Shown here piece by piece: positions 1-5,331 of a stretch of 7,641 nucleotides of DNA. This DNA is from JAVMKJ01 sp031732855 (GTDB lineage Bacteria; Pseudomonadota; Gammaproteobacteria; Competibacterales; Competibacteraceae): the NCBI GenBank assembly GCA_031732855.1, contig JAVMKJ010000015.1, positions 1 through 7,641 of the forward strand, in the 5' to 3' direction. Below the pieces are notes generated by a model. The model worked only from the letters and a program-made list of their open reading frames with translations, did not search any database and had not been told where the DNA came from. Positions within the stretch are counted from its first letter, which is position 1. Every line of letters begins with the position of its first letter. The translations under genes and the position numbers were made by a program.

Positions 1-1
1 G

Positions 2-73
2 CCTCCCAAAGGGCGCAAAGCCAAGGGCAGTAGTGGACGGCCAGGCGGGCGCGGGGTTCGACGGAACCGGTAA
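2..73 (+). CDS. C-terminal tail of a gene entering from the left (frame uncertain)
   Basis: A reading frame open from the window edge ends at TAA 71-73 and encodes 23 residues, PPKGRKAKGSSGRPGGRGVRRNR. The tail is rich in Lys, Arg and Gly, as is common at the disordered C-terminus of RNA-binding enzymes such as DEAD-box helicases or rRNA pseudouridine synthases; this is a guess from composition only. A second frame (3-125, 40 codons, ending ...RPDSALDYRAF) is also open from the edge and cannot be excluded. The rest of the product lies outside the window, so no function is assigned. Confidence 0.35.
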   Translation, partial: PPKGRKAKGSSGRPGGRGVRRNR

Positions 74-171
74 AGGCAGCCTGATTTTTCGCCCCGACAG
101 CGCTCTGGACTATCGGGCATTCTAAGGGCAAACCTCCCCGAATGATGGCGCTGGTGGGATGCGGCGGACTC

Positions 172-693
172 TCAGGGCAAAATGTCTTCAAGAGGGATCA
201 GCAGTTTGGGGAAGGCCAATGGCGTCAGCACGTTCGGGGTGGTCACGTGCTGATAAATATCTCCCGCTGGCTGGCGATGCACTTCCACGATACGGGCGTT
301 GAGGTCGATCAGCCAGACTTCGGGAATGCCGTGGCGGGCGTACAACGGCAGCTTGCGGGTACGGTCATACCGCACCGAGCTGTCCGCTACTTCGATCAGC
401 CAGCGCACATCGCCTGGTTCAGGGAGGCGCTGGCGATAATCGGCCAGCGTCAGCACCATGATGTCGGGCTCCGGTTCGGAATCCGGCAATGCGAGCGGAC
501 TTTGACACAAAACAAGAGCCTGTTCCGCCAAGTGCAGCGTCAACAGCCGTGTCAGTTGACCTACGGTCCAGGCGTGGAGAGTGCCGATTGGCGCCATGTC
601 GAACAATTCTCCTTCAATCAGTTCCAGGCGAACATCGGGGAAGATCGCTCCCATCTGGTGATACTCGGCCGGCGTGATCTTGTGCGGGGTCAT
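172..693 (-). CDS. Uma2 family (DUF820) putative endonuclease
   Basis: This 173-residue protein has the layout of the Uma2/DUF820 family, which adopts a PD-(D/E)XK restriction-endonuclease-like fold. An N-terminal ELIEGELFDMAP block (residues 24-35) precedes the core. EPDIMV gives the probable metal-binding Asp77, WLIEVADSS gives Glu101, and RTRKLPLYARHGIPEVWLID follows with Lys114 as the probable catalytic lysine and the family-typical VW-ID strand. The length is close to the usual 180-200 residues. The ATG at 691-693 is supported by AGGAG at 704-708, 10 nt upstream. It lies 84 nt downstream of the alpha/beta hydrolase on the same strand and may be cotranscribed with it. Family members often occur in many copies and mostly lack a known role; no substrate can be given. 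No partner antitoxin or methylase is adjacent. The family call is firm; nuclease activity is inferred. Confidence 0.88.
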   Translation of the reverse strand: MTPHKITPAEYHQMGAIFPDVRLELIEGELFDMAPIGTLHAWTVGQLTRLLTLHLAEQALVLCQSPLALPDSEPEPDIMVLTLADYRQRLPEPGDVRWLIEVADSSVRYDRTRKLPLYARHGIPEVWLIDLNARIVEVHRQPAGDIYQHVTTPNVLTPLAFPKLLIPLEDILP

Positions 694-703
694 GACGATG
701 CTG

Positions 704-708
704 CTCCT
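704..708 (-). promoter_or_regulatory. Ribosome binding site of the Uma2 gene
   Basis: AGGAG on the minus strand lies 10 nt before the ATG at 691-693. It supports that start codon. Confidence 0.6.
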
Positions 709-737
709 GAAGCCGTGAATAAGTTGCTCTATTTTAA

Positions 738-766
738 CCTCCCTTCTCCCTCGAGAGGGTCAAGGT
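738..766 (-). repeat. GC-rich palindromic spacer repeat, copy 1
   Basis: In the spacer between the alpha/beta hydrolase and the Uma2 gene, the minus strand reads ACCTTGACCCTC, then TCG, then AGGGAGAAGGGAGG. It can form a short CCCT/AGGG hairpin (748-751 with 756-759). The left arm matches 11 of 12 bases of the repeat in the guaB-guaA spacer, and the right arm is the same kind of AGGG-GGAG purine block. Both copies follow a stop codon and have the same orientation relative to transcription. It resembles the dispersed CCCTC/GAGGG intergenic repeats common in high-GC proteobacteria (inference). Confidence 0.6.
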
Positions 767-777
767 CAGGCAACGTT

Positions 778-1593
778 TCAGGCTGCGGCCGGTTGGGTAT
801 TGACGGCGCGTTCCAGCCAGCCCAGCAGATGATCCGCCGGCTCGCGCCAGTTCAGTTCCAGCATCATGGCGTGCGCCATGTTTGCGAAGATGCGAGCCTC
901 GGTCCCGTAATAACGGGCGGTTTCCCGCACCATCGCCGGCGAGACGAACACATCGTGTTGCGCCCCCTGCACCAGGATCGGCGCCCGCACCTGATCCGGC
1001 TTCAGCCGCAACGGGTCGAACCACATCATGTCCAGTGCCACCATTTGCGATTCCGCCTGCACCAGATCGAAATATTTCCCCAGTTTCGACAGCGGCATCT
1101 CCTTGGAGAACAGCAGGCGCCGCATCATTTCGAGCGTGCCGAAGCTGGGGCCGAGCAGGGCGAACATCGTCATCTGCTGGAACAGGAAAGGGTGGCGCAT
1201 CACCATGTGCAGGTTGGTCGGCAGCAGGCCTTGCGGCGGCACCGAAGCCATCAACACCACCCCGGCAATCTCGGGATGGGTTTCGAGATATTTTTGAACC
1301 ACCATGCCGCCCATCGAATGACCGATCACCACGGGCGGAGCCGGCATGGTCCCCACCGCTTTTTCCAGGTCGGCGACGTAATCGGCCAGCCGCCAGGTGT
1401 GCAAGCGTTCGTGGCCTTCGCTTAGACCGTGGCCGCGCAGGCTGAACGCATGGGCCTCGTAGCCGTGCCGGGTGAGGTAGGGCAGGAAATTTTCATCCCA
1501 GCAACGGGCATCCGCGAACGAGCCGTGCACGAACAGCAGAGGGGTTGGTTTGGGCGTCGCGTCCGGATAGCGGCTGATCGTGTCCAGCTTCAT
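778..1593 (-). CDS. Alpha/beta hydrolase (lipase/esterase-like)
   Basis: A 271-residue cytoplasmic alpha/beta-hydrolase fold enzyme without a signal peptide. The oxyanion-hole region is LLFVHGSFADARCW (residues 19-32), followed by FSLRGHGLSEG (50-60), a typical strand-turn of the fold. The nucleophile elbow GHSMGG places the catalytic serine at 93. The acid is probably Asp214 in QGAQHDVFVSP, and the base is His241 in NMAHAMMLE, so the triad is complete. A lid/cap segment lies about residues 120-190. The ATG at 1591-1593 has AGGA (1603-1606) 9 nt upstream, and a promoter with a palindromic operator candidate sits just beyond it, so expression is probably regulated separately from xseA. The substrate cannot be told from sequence; candidates in this broad family include lipids, esters and lactones. 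The Uma2 gene follows on the same strand. Confidence 0.92.
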   Translation of the reverse strand: MKLDTISRYPDATPKPTPLLFVHGSFADARCWDENFLPYLTRHGYEAHAFSLRGHGLSEGHERLHTWRLADYVADLEKAVGTMPAPPVVIGHSMGGMVVQKYLETHPEIAGVVLMASVPPQGLLPTNLHMVMRHPFLFQQMTMFALLGPSFGTLEMMRRLLFSKEMPLSKLGKYFDLVQAESQMVALDMMWFDPLRLKPDQVRAPILVQGAQHDVFVSPAMVRETARYYGTEARIFANMAHAMMLELNWREPADHLLGWLERAVNTQPAAA

Positions 1594-1602
1594 GGCAATG
1601 GT

Positions 1603-1606
1603 TCCT
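1603..1606 (-). promoter_or_regulatory. Ribosome binding site of the hydrolase gene
   Basis: AGGA on the minus strand is 9 nt before the ATG at 1591-1593. It supports that start codon. Confidence 0.5.
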
Positions 1607-1620
1607 GTGAGTGGGAAAAA

Positions 1621-1649
1621 ATTTTAAAAACAATATCATGACCAGTAAA
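1621..1649 (-). promoter_or_regulatory. Sigma70-type promoter of the hydrolase gene
   Basis: On the minus strand, -35 TTTACT (1644-1649, 4 of 6 consensus bases) and -10 TAAAAT (1621-1626, 5 of 6) are separated by exactly 17 nt. The segment is markedly AT-rich against its surroundings. Transcription would start near 1614, giving a leader of about 20 nt that contains the ribosome binding site. This is a prediction from consensus only. Confidence 0.65.
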
Positions 1650-1655
1650 ACTGGT
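1641..1655. promoter_or_regulatory. Candidate operator: 15-bp palindrome over the -35 element
   Basis: ACCAGT-AAA-ACTGGT is a perfect inverted repeat with 6-bp arms and a 3-bp centre. It covers the whole predicted -35 element (1644-1649) of the hydrolase promoter, which is where a repressor dimer would block RNA polymerase. The arm size suits a small helix-turn-helix dimer, but no regulator gene is in the window and I do not recognise the motif. It could alternatively form a 6-bp hairpin in the transcript arriving from the upstream gene; the nearest T run is about 10 nt further on, so a classic terminator is unlikely. Confidence 0.5.
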
Positions 1656-1693
1656 GGATGCTTGAAGAGAGTGGTTACGACTGGCTCGGTCCG

Positions 1694-2284
1694 TCAGCGC
1701 AAGATTATGGTTTCGACCCAGACCAGCTCGCAGGCACCGGCGCCGGTATCCTCGCGGCTCAACGAACTGCGCCATTGCCAGCCGTCGTCGCGACGGGCCT
1801 CGACCAGATAGCCGCGCAGACTGAGGACGTGACCGGGGCGGACTGCCTTGATCTGGTCGGCAACGACGCGGGATGCGGGAATCAGATGCATGTTGGCGCT
1901 GTGGGTTTCGATATCCCGGCGGGGGATGGGAAAGGTGGCGGTGAGCCAGTAGTAGAACCGATTGCGTTGGTGGATGGCGATCTCCGCCAGCACGGCGCTA
2001 TCCGACATCGAACCCCAGCCCAGCGCCAGATCCGTCGGGACCAATGCCGCGCCGGCATCGAAACGATAGTTTTCCCGTGCCAGCACCCGAGCTTCAAGGG
2101 CGAATTCCGCCAGCGCCCTGATCTGGTAACGATCCTTGTGAAATATCGGCGCGTCGGCGCCGAGCGGTCGCTGCAAGGGTGGGTCCGGCGCCAGCACGCC
2201 GGGCGACCGTTCGATGGGGCGCTCGCGCCAGGCGAAAAAGGCGCCCACCGTGCAGATCACCAGCAACAGCCACGCGCGGCGCAT
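1694..2284 (-). CDS. Conserved hypothetical protein, N-terminally membrane-anchored or exported, downstream of xseA
   Basis: A 196-residue protein that I cannot assign a function. It begins MRRAWLLLVICTVGAFFAWRE: two arginines, then one hydrophobic stretch at about residues 4-18, so it is probably a signal anchor or uncleaved signal with the rest in the periplasm. There is no lipobox: Cys11 sits inside the hydrophobic core. A Pro-rich linker (about 24-47) leads to a globular domain with striking blocks DLALGWGSMSDS (85-96), HSANMHLIPAS (128-138) and GAGACELVWVE (181-191), which look like conserved family motifs. Codon use and length support a real gene. It starts 3 nt after the xseA stop (TAG-ATC-ATG), with a possible GAGGG-type binding site at 2297-2302 inside the end of xseA, so it is almost certainly cotranscribed and perhaps translationally coupled. 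An exported product does not obviously fit exonuclease VII, so the link may be positional only. Confidence 0.8.
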   Translation of the reverse strand: MRRAWLLLVICTVGAFFAWRERPIERSPGVLAPDPPLQRPLGADAPIFHKDRYQIRALAEFALEARVLARENYRFDAGAALVPTDLALGWGSMSDSAVLAEIAIHQRNRFYYWLTATFPIPRRDIETHSANMHLIPASRVVADQIKAVRPGHVLSLRGYLVEARRDDGWQWRSSLSREDTGAGACELVWVETIILR

Positions 2285-2287
2285 GAT

Positions 2288-3694
2288 CTACGGCCGCCCC
2301 TCTCCGGGTTCAACCCCTCGATCGGTCGCCAGCGCCCGGTCCGCGGTGTCGATCAGGGTGACTTCGCAGCGCAGGCGGCCGGCAGCCAGTATGGCTTCCA
2401 TCGAGTCGCCGATCCGGAAGTCGCCGGCCCGCCGTGCGATTTCTCCACCCGGATAGCGGCGGACGATCGCGTAGCCGCGATCCAGGGTGGCGAGCGGGCT
2501 CAAGGCGTGCAGATGGCGGCTCAGGCCATGCAGGCGCTGGGATGCGGTTTCCAGTCGCCGGCCCAACGTCGCGCGCAAGCGAGATTCGAGGGACTGGAGC
2601 CGCTGTCGCGCCGCACGCAGTCGGTCCGTCGGCGTTTGGACCCGCAAGCGTACCGCCATTCCGTTCAGTCTCAGCCGTTCGCGATCCAGCCGGGCGCGCA
2701 GCGCCTGGCGCAGGCGCTGGTCCAACTCGTCGAGCCGCTGGGTACGATCTTGCATGTGGCGACGGGGCTGCTGCCGGGCCAGCCGCCTCGTCAGTTCGTC
2801 GAGCCGCTGGTGCCGGTCGCAGAGGCGGCGTCGCAGCGCCCGCTCCAGCCGTTCGTCCAGTCCCCGAATCCTGCGCAGCCATTCCACTTGATCGGGGCTG
2901 GCCAGTTCCGCCGCCGCCGTGGGGGTGGCGGCGCGCAGGTCGGCGGCGAAATCGGCGATGGTCACGTCGGTTTCGTGACCGATGCCGCTGACCAGCGGGA
3001 TGGCGCAATCGAAAATGGCCCGAGCCACGATTTCCTCGTTGAAGGCCCATAGATCCTCCAGCGAGCCGCCGCCGCGCACCAGCAGCAACACGTCGCAATC
3101 CCGGTGCTCGGACGCCAGCCGAATCGTCCGGGCGATGCGCTCGGCCGCGCCCTCGCCCTGCACCGGCACCGGATGGATCAGCACCGGCAGGCTGGGACAG
3201 CGGCGGCGCAGGGTGGCGAGCACGTCGCGGATCGCCGCGCCGGTCGGGGAGGTGATGACGCCGATCCGTTGCGGGAAACGGGGCAGGGATTTCTTGCGTT
3301 CCGGCGCGAACAGGCCTTCCCGTTCCAGCCGCAGCCGCAGTTCGTCGTAAGCCCGTCGCAGCACGCCGGCGCCGGCTTCCTCGACGTATTCGGCGATGAT
3401 CTGAAAATCGCCGCGCGGTTCGTACAGGCTGATCCGGCCTCGGACCAGTACCTGCTGGCCGTTGCGCGGGCAGTCGCGGAACAGCAGCGCGCGGTTCTGG
3501 AACAGGGCGCAGCGGATTTGCGCCCGGGCGTCCTTGAGCGAGAAGTAGAGGTGCCCCGAGGACGGGCGGGACAGGTTGGAGACCTCGCCTTCCACCCAGA
3601 TCCGGGGAAATTCTCCCTCCAGCAGGGCACGTGCTTCCTGATTCAGGCGGGAAACGGTGTAAATGTCGCGGGCGGGCGGGAGAAAAATATCCAT
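2288..3694 (-). CDS. xseA: Exodeoxyribonuclease VII large subunit
   Basis: The large subunit of exonuclease VII, which degrades single-stranded DNA from both ends in repair and recombination with several copies of the small subunit XseB. It is 468 residues long against 456 in E. coli. The N-terminal OB-fold, about residues 10-105, contains IYTVSRLN, GEVSNLSRPSSGHLYFSLKD and LYEPRGDFQII. The catalytic domain follows with GVITSPTGAAIRDV (Asp157), LLVRGGGSLEDLWAFNEE (Arg207) and SGIGHETDVTIADFAADLR (His240, Asp243), matching conserved family residues. Residues about 275-395 are a long Arg/Leu-rich coiled coil with repeated RLDEL-type heptads, expected to bind XseB, and SPLATLDRGYAIV (399-411) marks the C-terminal segment. 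The ATG at 3692-3694 aligns with the family N-terminus but lacks a clear Shine-Dalgarno sequence. Cytoplasmic. xseB is not in this window. Confidence 0.97.
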   Translation of the reverse strand: MDIFLPPARDIYTVSRLNQEARALLEGEFPRIWVEGEVSNLSRPSSGHLYFSLKDARAQIRCALFQNRALLFRDCPRNGQQVLVRGRISLYEPRGDFQIIAEYVEEAGAGVLRRAYDELRLRLEREGLFAPERKKSLPRFPQRIGVITSPTGAAIRDVLATLRRRCPSLPVLIHPVPVQGEGAAERIARTIRLASEHRDCDVLLLVRGGGSLEDLWAFNEEIVARAIFDCAIPLVSGIGHETDVTIADFAADLRAATPTAAAELASPDQVEWLRRIRGLDERLERALRRRLCDRHQRLDELTRRLARQQPRRHMQDRTQRLDELDQRLRQALRARLDRERLRLNGMAVRLRVQTPTDRLRAARQRLQSLESRLRATLGRRLETASQRLHGLSRHLHALSPLATLDRGYAIVRRYPGGEIARRAGDFRIGDSMEAILAAGRLRCEVTLIDTADRALATDRGVEPGEGRP

Positions 3695-3739
3695 CTGAAT
3701 GGACCGGCCTGGATTGAAAAAATAACGCAGCGGGTACGG

Positions 3740-3768
3740 TTTACCAGCATCATGCGCAACTTTATAAT
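3740..3768 (+). promoter_or_regulatory. Promoter of guaB-guaA
   Basis: A perfect -10 TATAAT (3763-3768) lies 17 nt after -35 TTTACC (3740-3745, 4 of 6 consensus bases). Transcription should start near 3775, leaving a leader of about 31 nt. The bases after the -10 are AT-rich, unlike the GC-rich discriminators of classic stringently controlled promoters. A 9-bp palindrome GCAT-C-ATGC (3747-3755) lies in the spacer and is too short to assign. I see no convincing PurR box. Confidence 0.7.
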
Positions 3769-3790
3769 TACTCGTTTAATTATTGCCCAA
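3761..3790 (-). promoter_or_regulatory. Candidate divergent promoter of xseA
   Basis: On the minus strand, -35 TTGGGC (3785-3790, only 3 of 6 consensus bases) and -10 TATAAA (3761-3766, 5 of 6) are 18 nt apart. The -10 shares bases with the guaB -10 on the other strand, so the two promoters could not be occupied by polymerase at once. The weak -35 makes this less certain than the guaB promoter. Confidence 0.4.
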
Positions 3791-3795
3791 GTCTT

Positions 3796-3800
3796 GAGGT
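3796..3800 (+). promoter_or_regulatory. Ribosome binding site of guaB
   Basis: GAGGT is 6 nt before the ATG at 3807 and supports that start. Confidence 0.6.
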
Positions 3801-3806
3801 CCCGCC

Positions 3807-5270
3807 ATGCGTATCGTTCAAGAAGCCCTGACCTTCGATGATGTCCTGCTGCTCCCGGCCTACTCGGCGGTATTGCCCAAGGATGTCAGCCTCAAGACCC
3901 AACTGACCCGTGCCATCGCGCTCAACATTCCCCTGCTGTCGGCGGCGATGGACACCGTCACCGAGTCCGGCCTGGCCATCGCCCTGGCTCAGGAAGGCGG
4001 CATCGGCATCATCCACAAGAACATGCCTGTCGAGCGCCACGCTCAGGAAGTGCGGCGGGTCAAGAAATTCGAGAGCGGGGTGATCCACGATCCCATCGTC
4101 ATCCACCCTGGCGCCACCATCCGTGAGGTGGTGGAATTGACCCGCGCCCACCACTTTTCCGGATTGCCGGTGGTCGAGGGCGAGGAACTGGTCGGCATCG
4201 TCACCAACCGCGACCTGCGTTTCGAGTCCAACATGGGCGCGCCGGTCAGCACGGTGATGACCCCCAAGGAACGGCTGGTGACGGTGCACGAGGGGGCCAG
4301 CCGCGAGGAAGTCGTTACCCTGCTGCACAAGCACCGCATCGAAAAAGTGCTGGTGGTCAACGAGCGCTTCCAGTTGCGCGGGATGATCACGGTCAAGGAC
4401 ATTCAGAAATCCAGCGACTTCCCGCTGGCCTGCAAGGACGGGTTGGGCCGCCTGCGGGTCGGCGCGGCGGTCGGCACCGGGGGCGATACCGAGGACCGGG
4501 TGGCGGCGCTGGTGAGCGCCGGGGTGGACGTGATCGTGGTGGACACCGCTCACGGCCATTCCCGCAACGTGCTGAACCGGGTGCGCTGGATCAAGGACCG
4601 CTATCCCCAGGTGCAGGTGATCGGCGGCAACATCGCCACCGCCGCCGCCGCCCGCGATCTGGTCGAAGCCGGCGCGGACGCGGTCAAGGTCGGGATCGGC
4701 CCGGGTTCGATCTGCACCACCCGCATCATCGCCGGGGTCGGGGTGCCGCAGATCAGCGCGGTGTCCAACGTCGCCGAGGCGCTGCGCGACTGCGACGTGC
4801 CGGTCATCGCCGACGGCGGCATCCGCTATTCCGGCGATTTGGCCAAGGCCGTTGCCGCCGGCGCGCATACCGTGATGATCGGCAGCCTGTTCGCCGGCAC
4901 CGAGGAAGCCCCCGGCGAAGTCGAACTGTTCCAGGGCCGCTCCTACAAATCCTATCGCGGCATGGGCTCCATCGGCGCGATGACGCAGCAGCACGGGTCC
5001 AGCGACCGCTATTTCCAGGAAGGCAGCGCGGTGGAGAAACTGGTGCCGGAGGGCATCGAGGGCCGGGTACCCTACAAGGGCAGCGTGCTGGCGATCATCA
5101 ACCAGTTGATGGGTGGGCTGCGCTCCAGCATGGGTTACGTGGGTTGCCAGGACATCGCGGAGATGCGGACCAAGCCCGCGTTTACCCGGGTGACCTCGGC
5201 CGGCATGCGGGAAAGCCATGTCCACGACGTGACCATCACCAAGGAAGCGCCGAACTACCGGGTGGATTGA
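3807..5270 (+). CDS. guaB: Inosine-5'-monophosphate dehydrogenase
   Basis: Oxidises IMP to XMP with NAD+, the committed step to guanine nucleotides, in the cytoplasm. The 487 residues match the 488 of E. coli GuaB. The N-terminal barrel part contains LTFDDVLLLPAYS (8-20) and LSAAMDTVTESGLAIA (44-59). A CBS-domain pair occupies about residues 93-203 (IVTNRDLRF, GMITVKDIQ), the usual nucleotide-sensing Bateman module. The barrel then resumes with VVDTAHGHS (244-252), the catalytic loop VGIGPGSICTTRI with Cys303 that forms the covalent E-XMP intermediate, IADGGIRYSGD (334-344) for IMP phosphate binding, YRGMGSIGAM (383-392), and the mobile flap with Arg401-Tyr402. The enzyme is a tetramer or octamer in this family. 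It is the first gene of an operon with guaA, 61 nt downstream. All key residues are present and nothing looks truncated. Confidence 0.98.
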   Translation: MRIVQEALTFDDVLLLPAYSAVLPKDVSLKTQLTRAIALNIPLLSAAMDTVTESGLAIALAQEGGIGIIHKNMPVERHAQEVRRVKKFESGVIHDPIVIHPGATIREVVELTRAHHFSGLPVVEGEELVGIVTNRDLRFESNMGAPVSTVMTPKERLVTVHEGASREEVVTLLHKHRIEKVLVVNERFQLRGMITVKDIQKSSDFPLACKDGLGRLRVGAAVGTGGDTEDRVAALVSAGVDVIVVDTAHGHSRNVLNRVRWIKDRYPQVQVIGGNIATAAAARDLVEAGADAVKVGIGPGSICTTRIIAGVGVPQISAVSNVAEALRDCDVPVIADGGIRYSGDLAKAVAAGAHTVMIGSLFAGTEEAPGEVELFQGRSYKSYRGMGSIGAMTQQHGSSDRYFQEGSAVEKLVPEGIEGRVPYKGSVLAIINQLMGGLRSSMGYVGCQDIAEMRTKPAFTRVTSAGMRESHVHDVTITKEAPNYRVD

Positions 5271-5289
5271 TTTCCAGCCCTTCACCTCC

Positions 5290-5324
5290 ACCCTGACCCT
5301 CCCACCGCCAAGGGGGAGGGGGAG
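5290..5324 (+). repeat. GC-rich palindromic spacer repeat, copy 2, with hairpin
   Basis: In the guaB-guaA spacer, ACCCTGACCCTC is followed by a short linker and then by a purine block AGGGGGAGGGGGAG. A perfect 7-bp stem CCCTCCC/GGGAGGG can form (5297-5303 with 5314-5320) with a 10-nt loop. The left arm matches 11 of 12 bases of the repeat at 738-766. The last bases of the right side supply the guaA ribosome binding site. It is not followed by a T run, so it is not a rho-independent terminator; it might still modulate translation or transcript decay between the two genes (inference). Confidence 0.6.
5321..5324 (+). promoter_or_regulatory. Ribosome binding site of guaA
   Basis: GGAG ends 7 nt before the ATG at 5332. 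It directly abuts the 3' arm of the spacer hairpin (ends 5320), so access by the ribosome could depend on that fold. Confidence 0.6.
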
Positions 5325-5331
5325 TGCAGCC

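Noticed and set aside
91..118. Imperfect inverted repeat CCCGA/TCGGG as a terminator of the left-edge gene.
   Set aside because: Only 5 bp of stem with a 15-nt loop and no T run after it on either strand.
694..777. Separate promoter for the Uma2 gene (TTGACC ... TAAAAT on the minus strand).
   Set aside because: The two elements are 21 nt apart, too far for a normal sigma70 promoter, and the TTGACC is part of the repeat.
142..1425. A 427-residue open frame on the plus strand across the Uma2 and hydrolase genes.
   Set aside because: It is antisense to two genes with clear family motifs, spans their spacer, and has a His/Arg/Gln-rich composition typical of a shadow frame in high-GC DNA.
1658..3052. 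A 464-residue open frame on the plus strand opposite xseA and the hypothetical gene.
   Set aside because: It is antisense to xseA, whose motifs are unambiguous; low-complexity Gln/Arg/Gly composition and no recognisable domain.
3721..3745. Possible PurR box upstream of guaB (ACGCAG...ACGGTTT).
   Set aside because: Too far from the ACGCAAACGTTTNCGT consensus and not symmetric.
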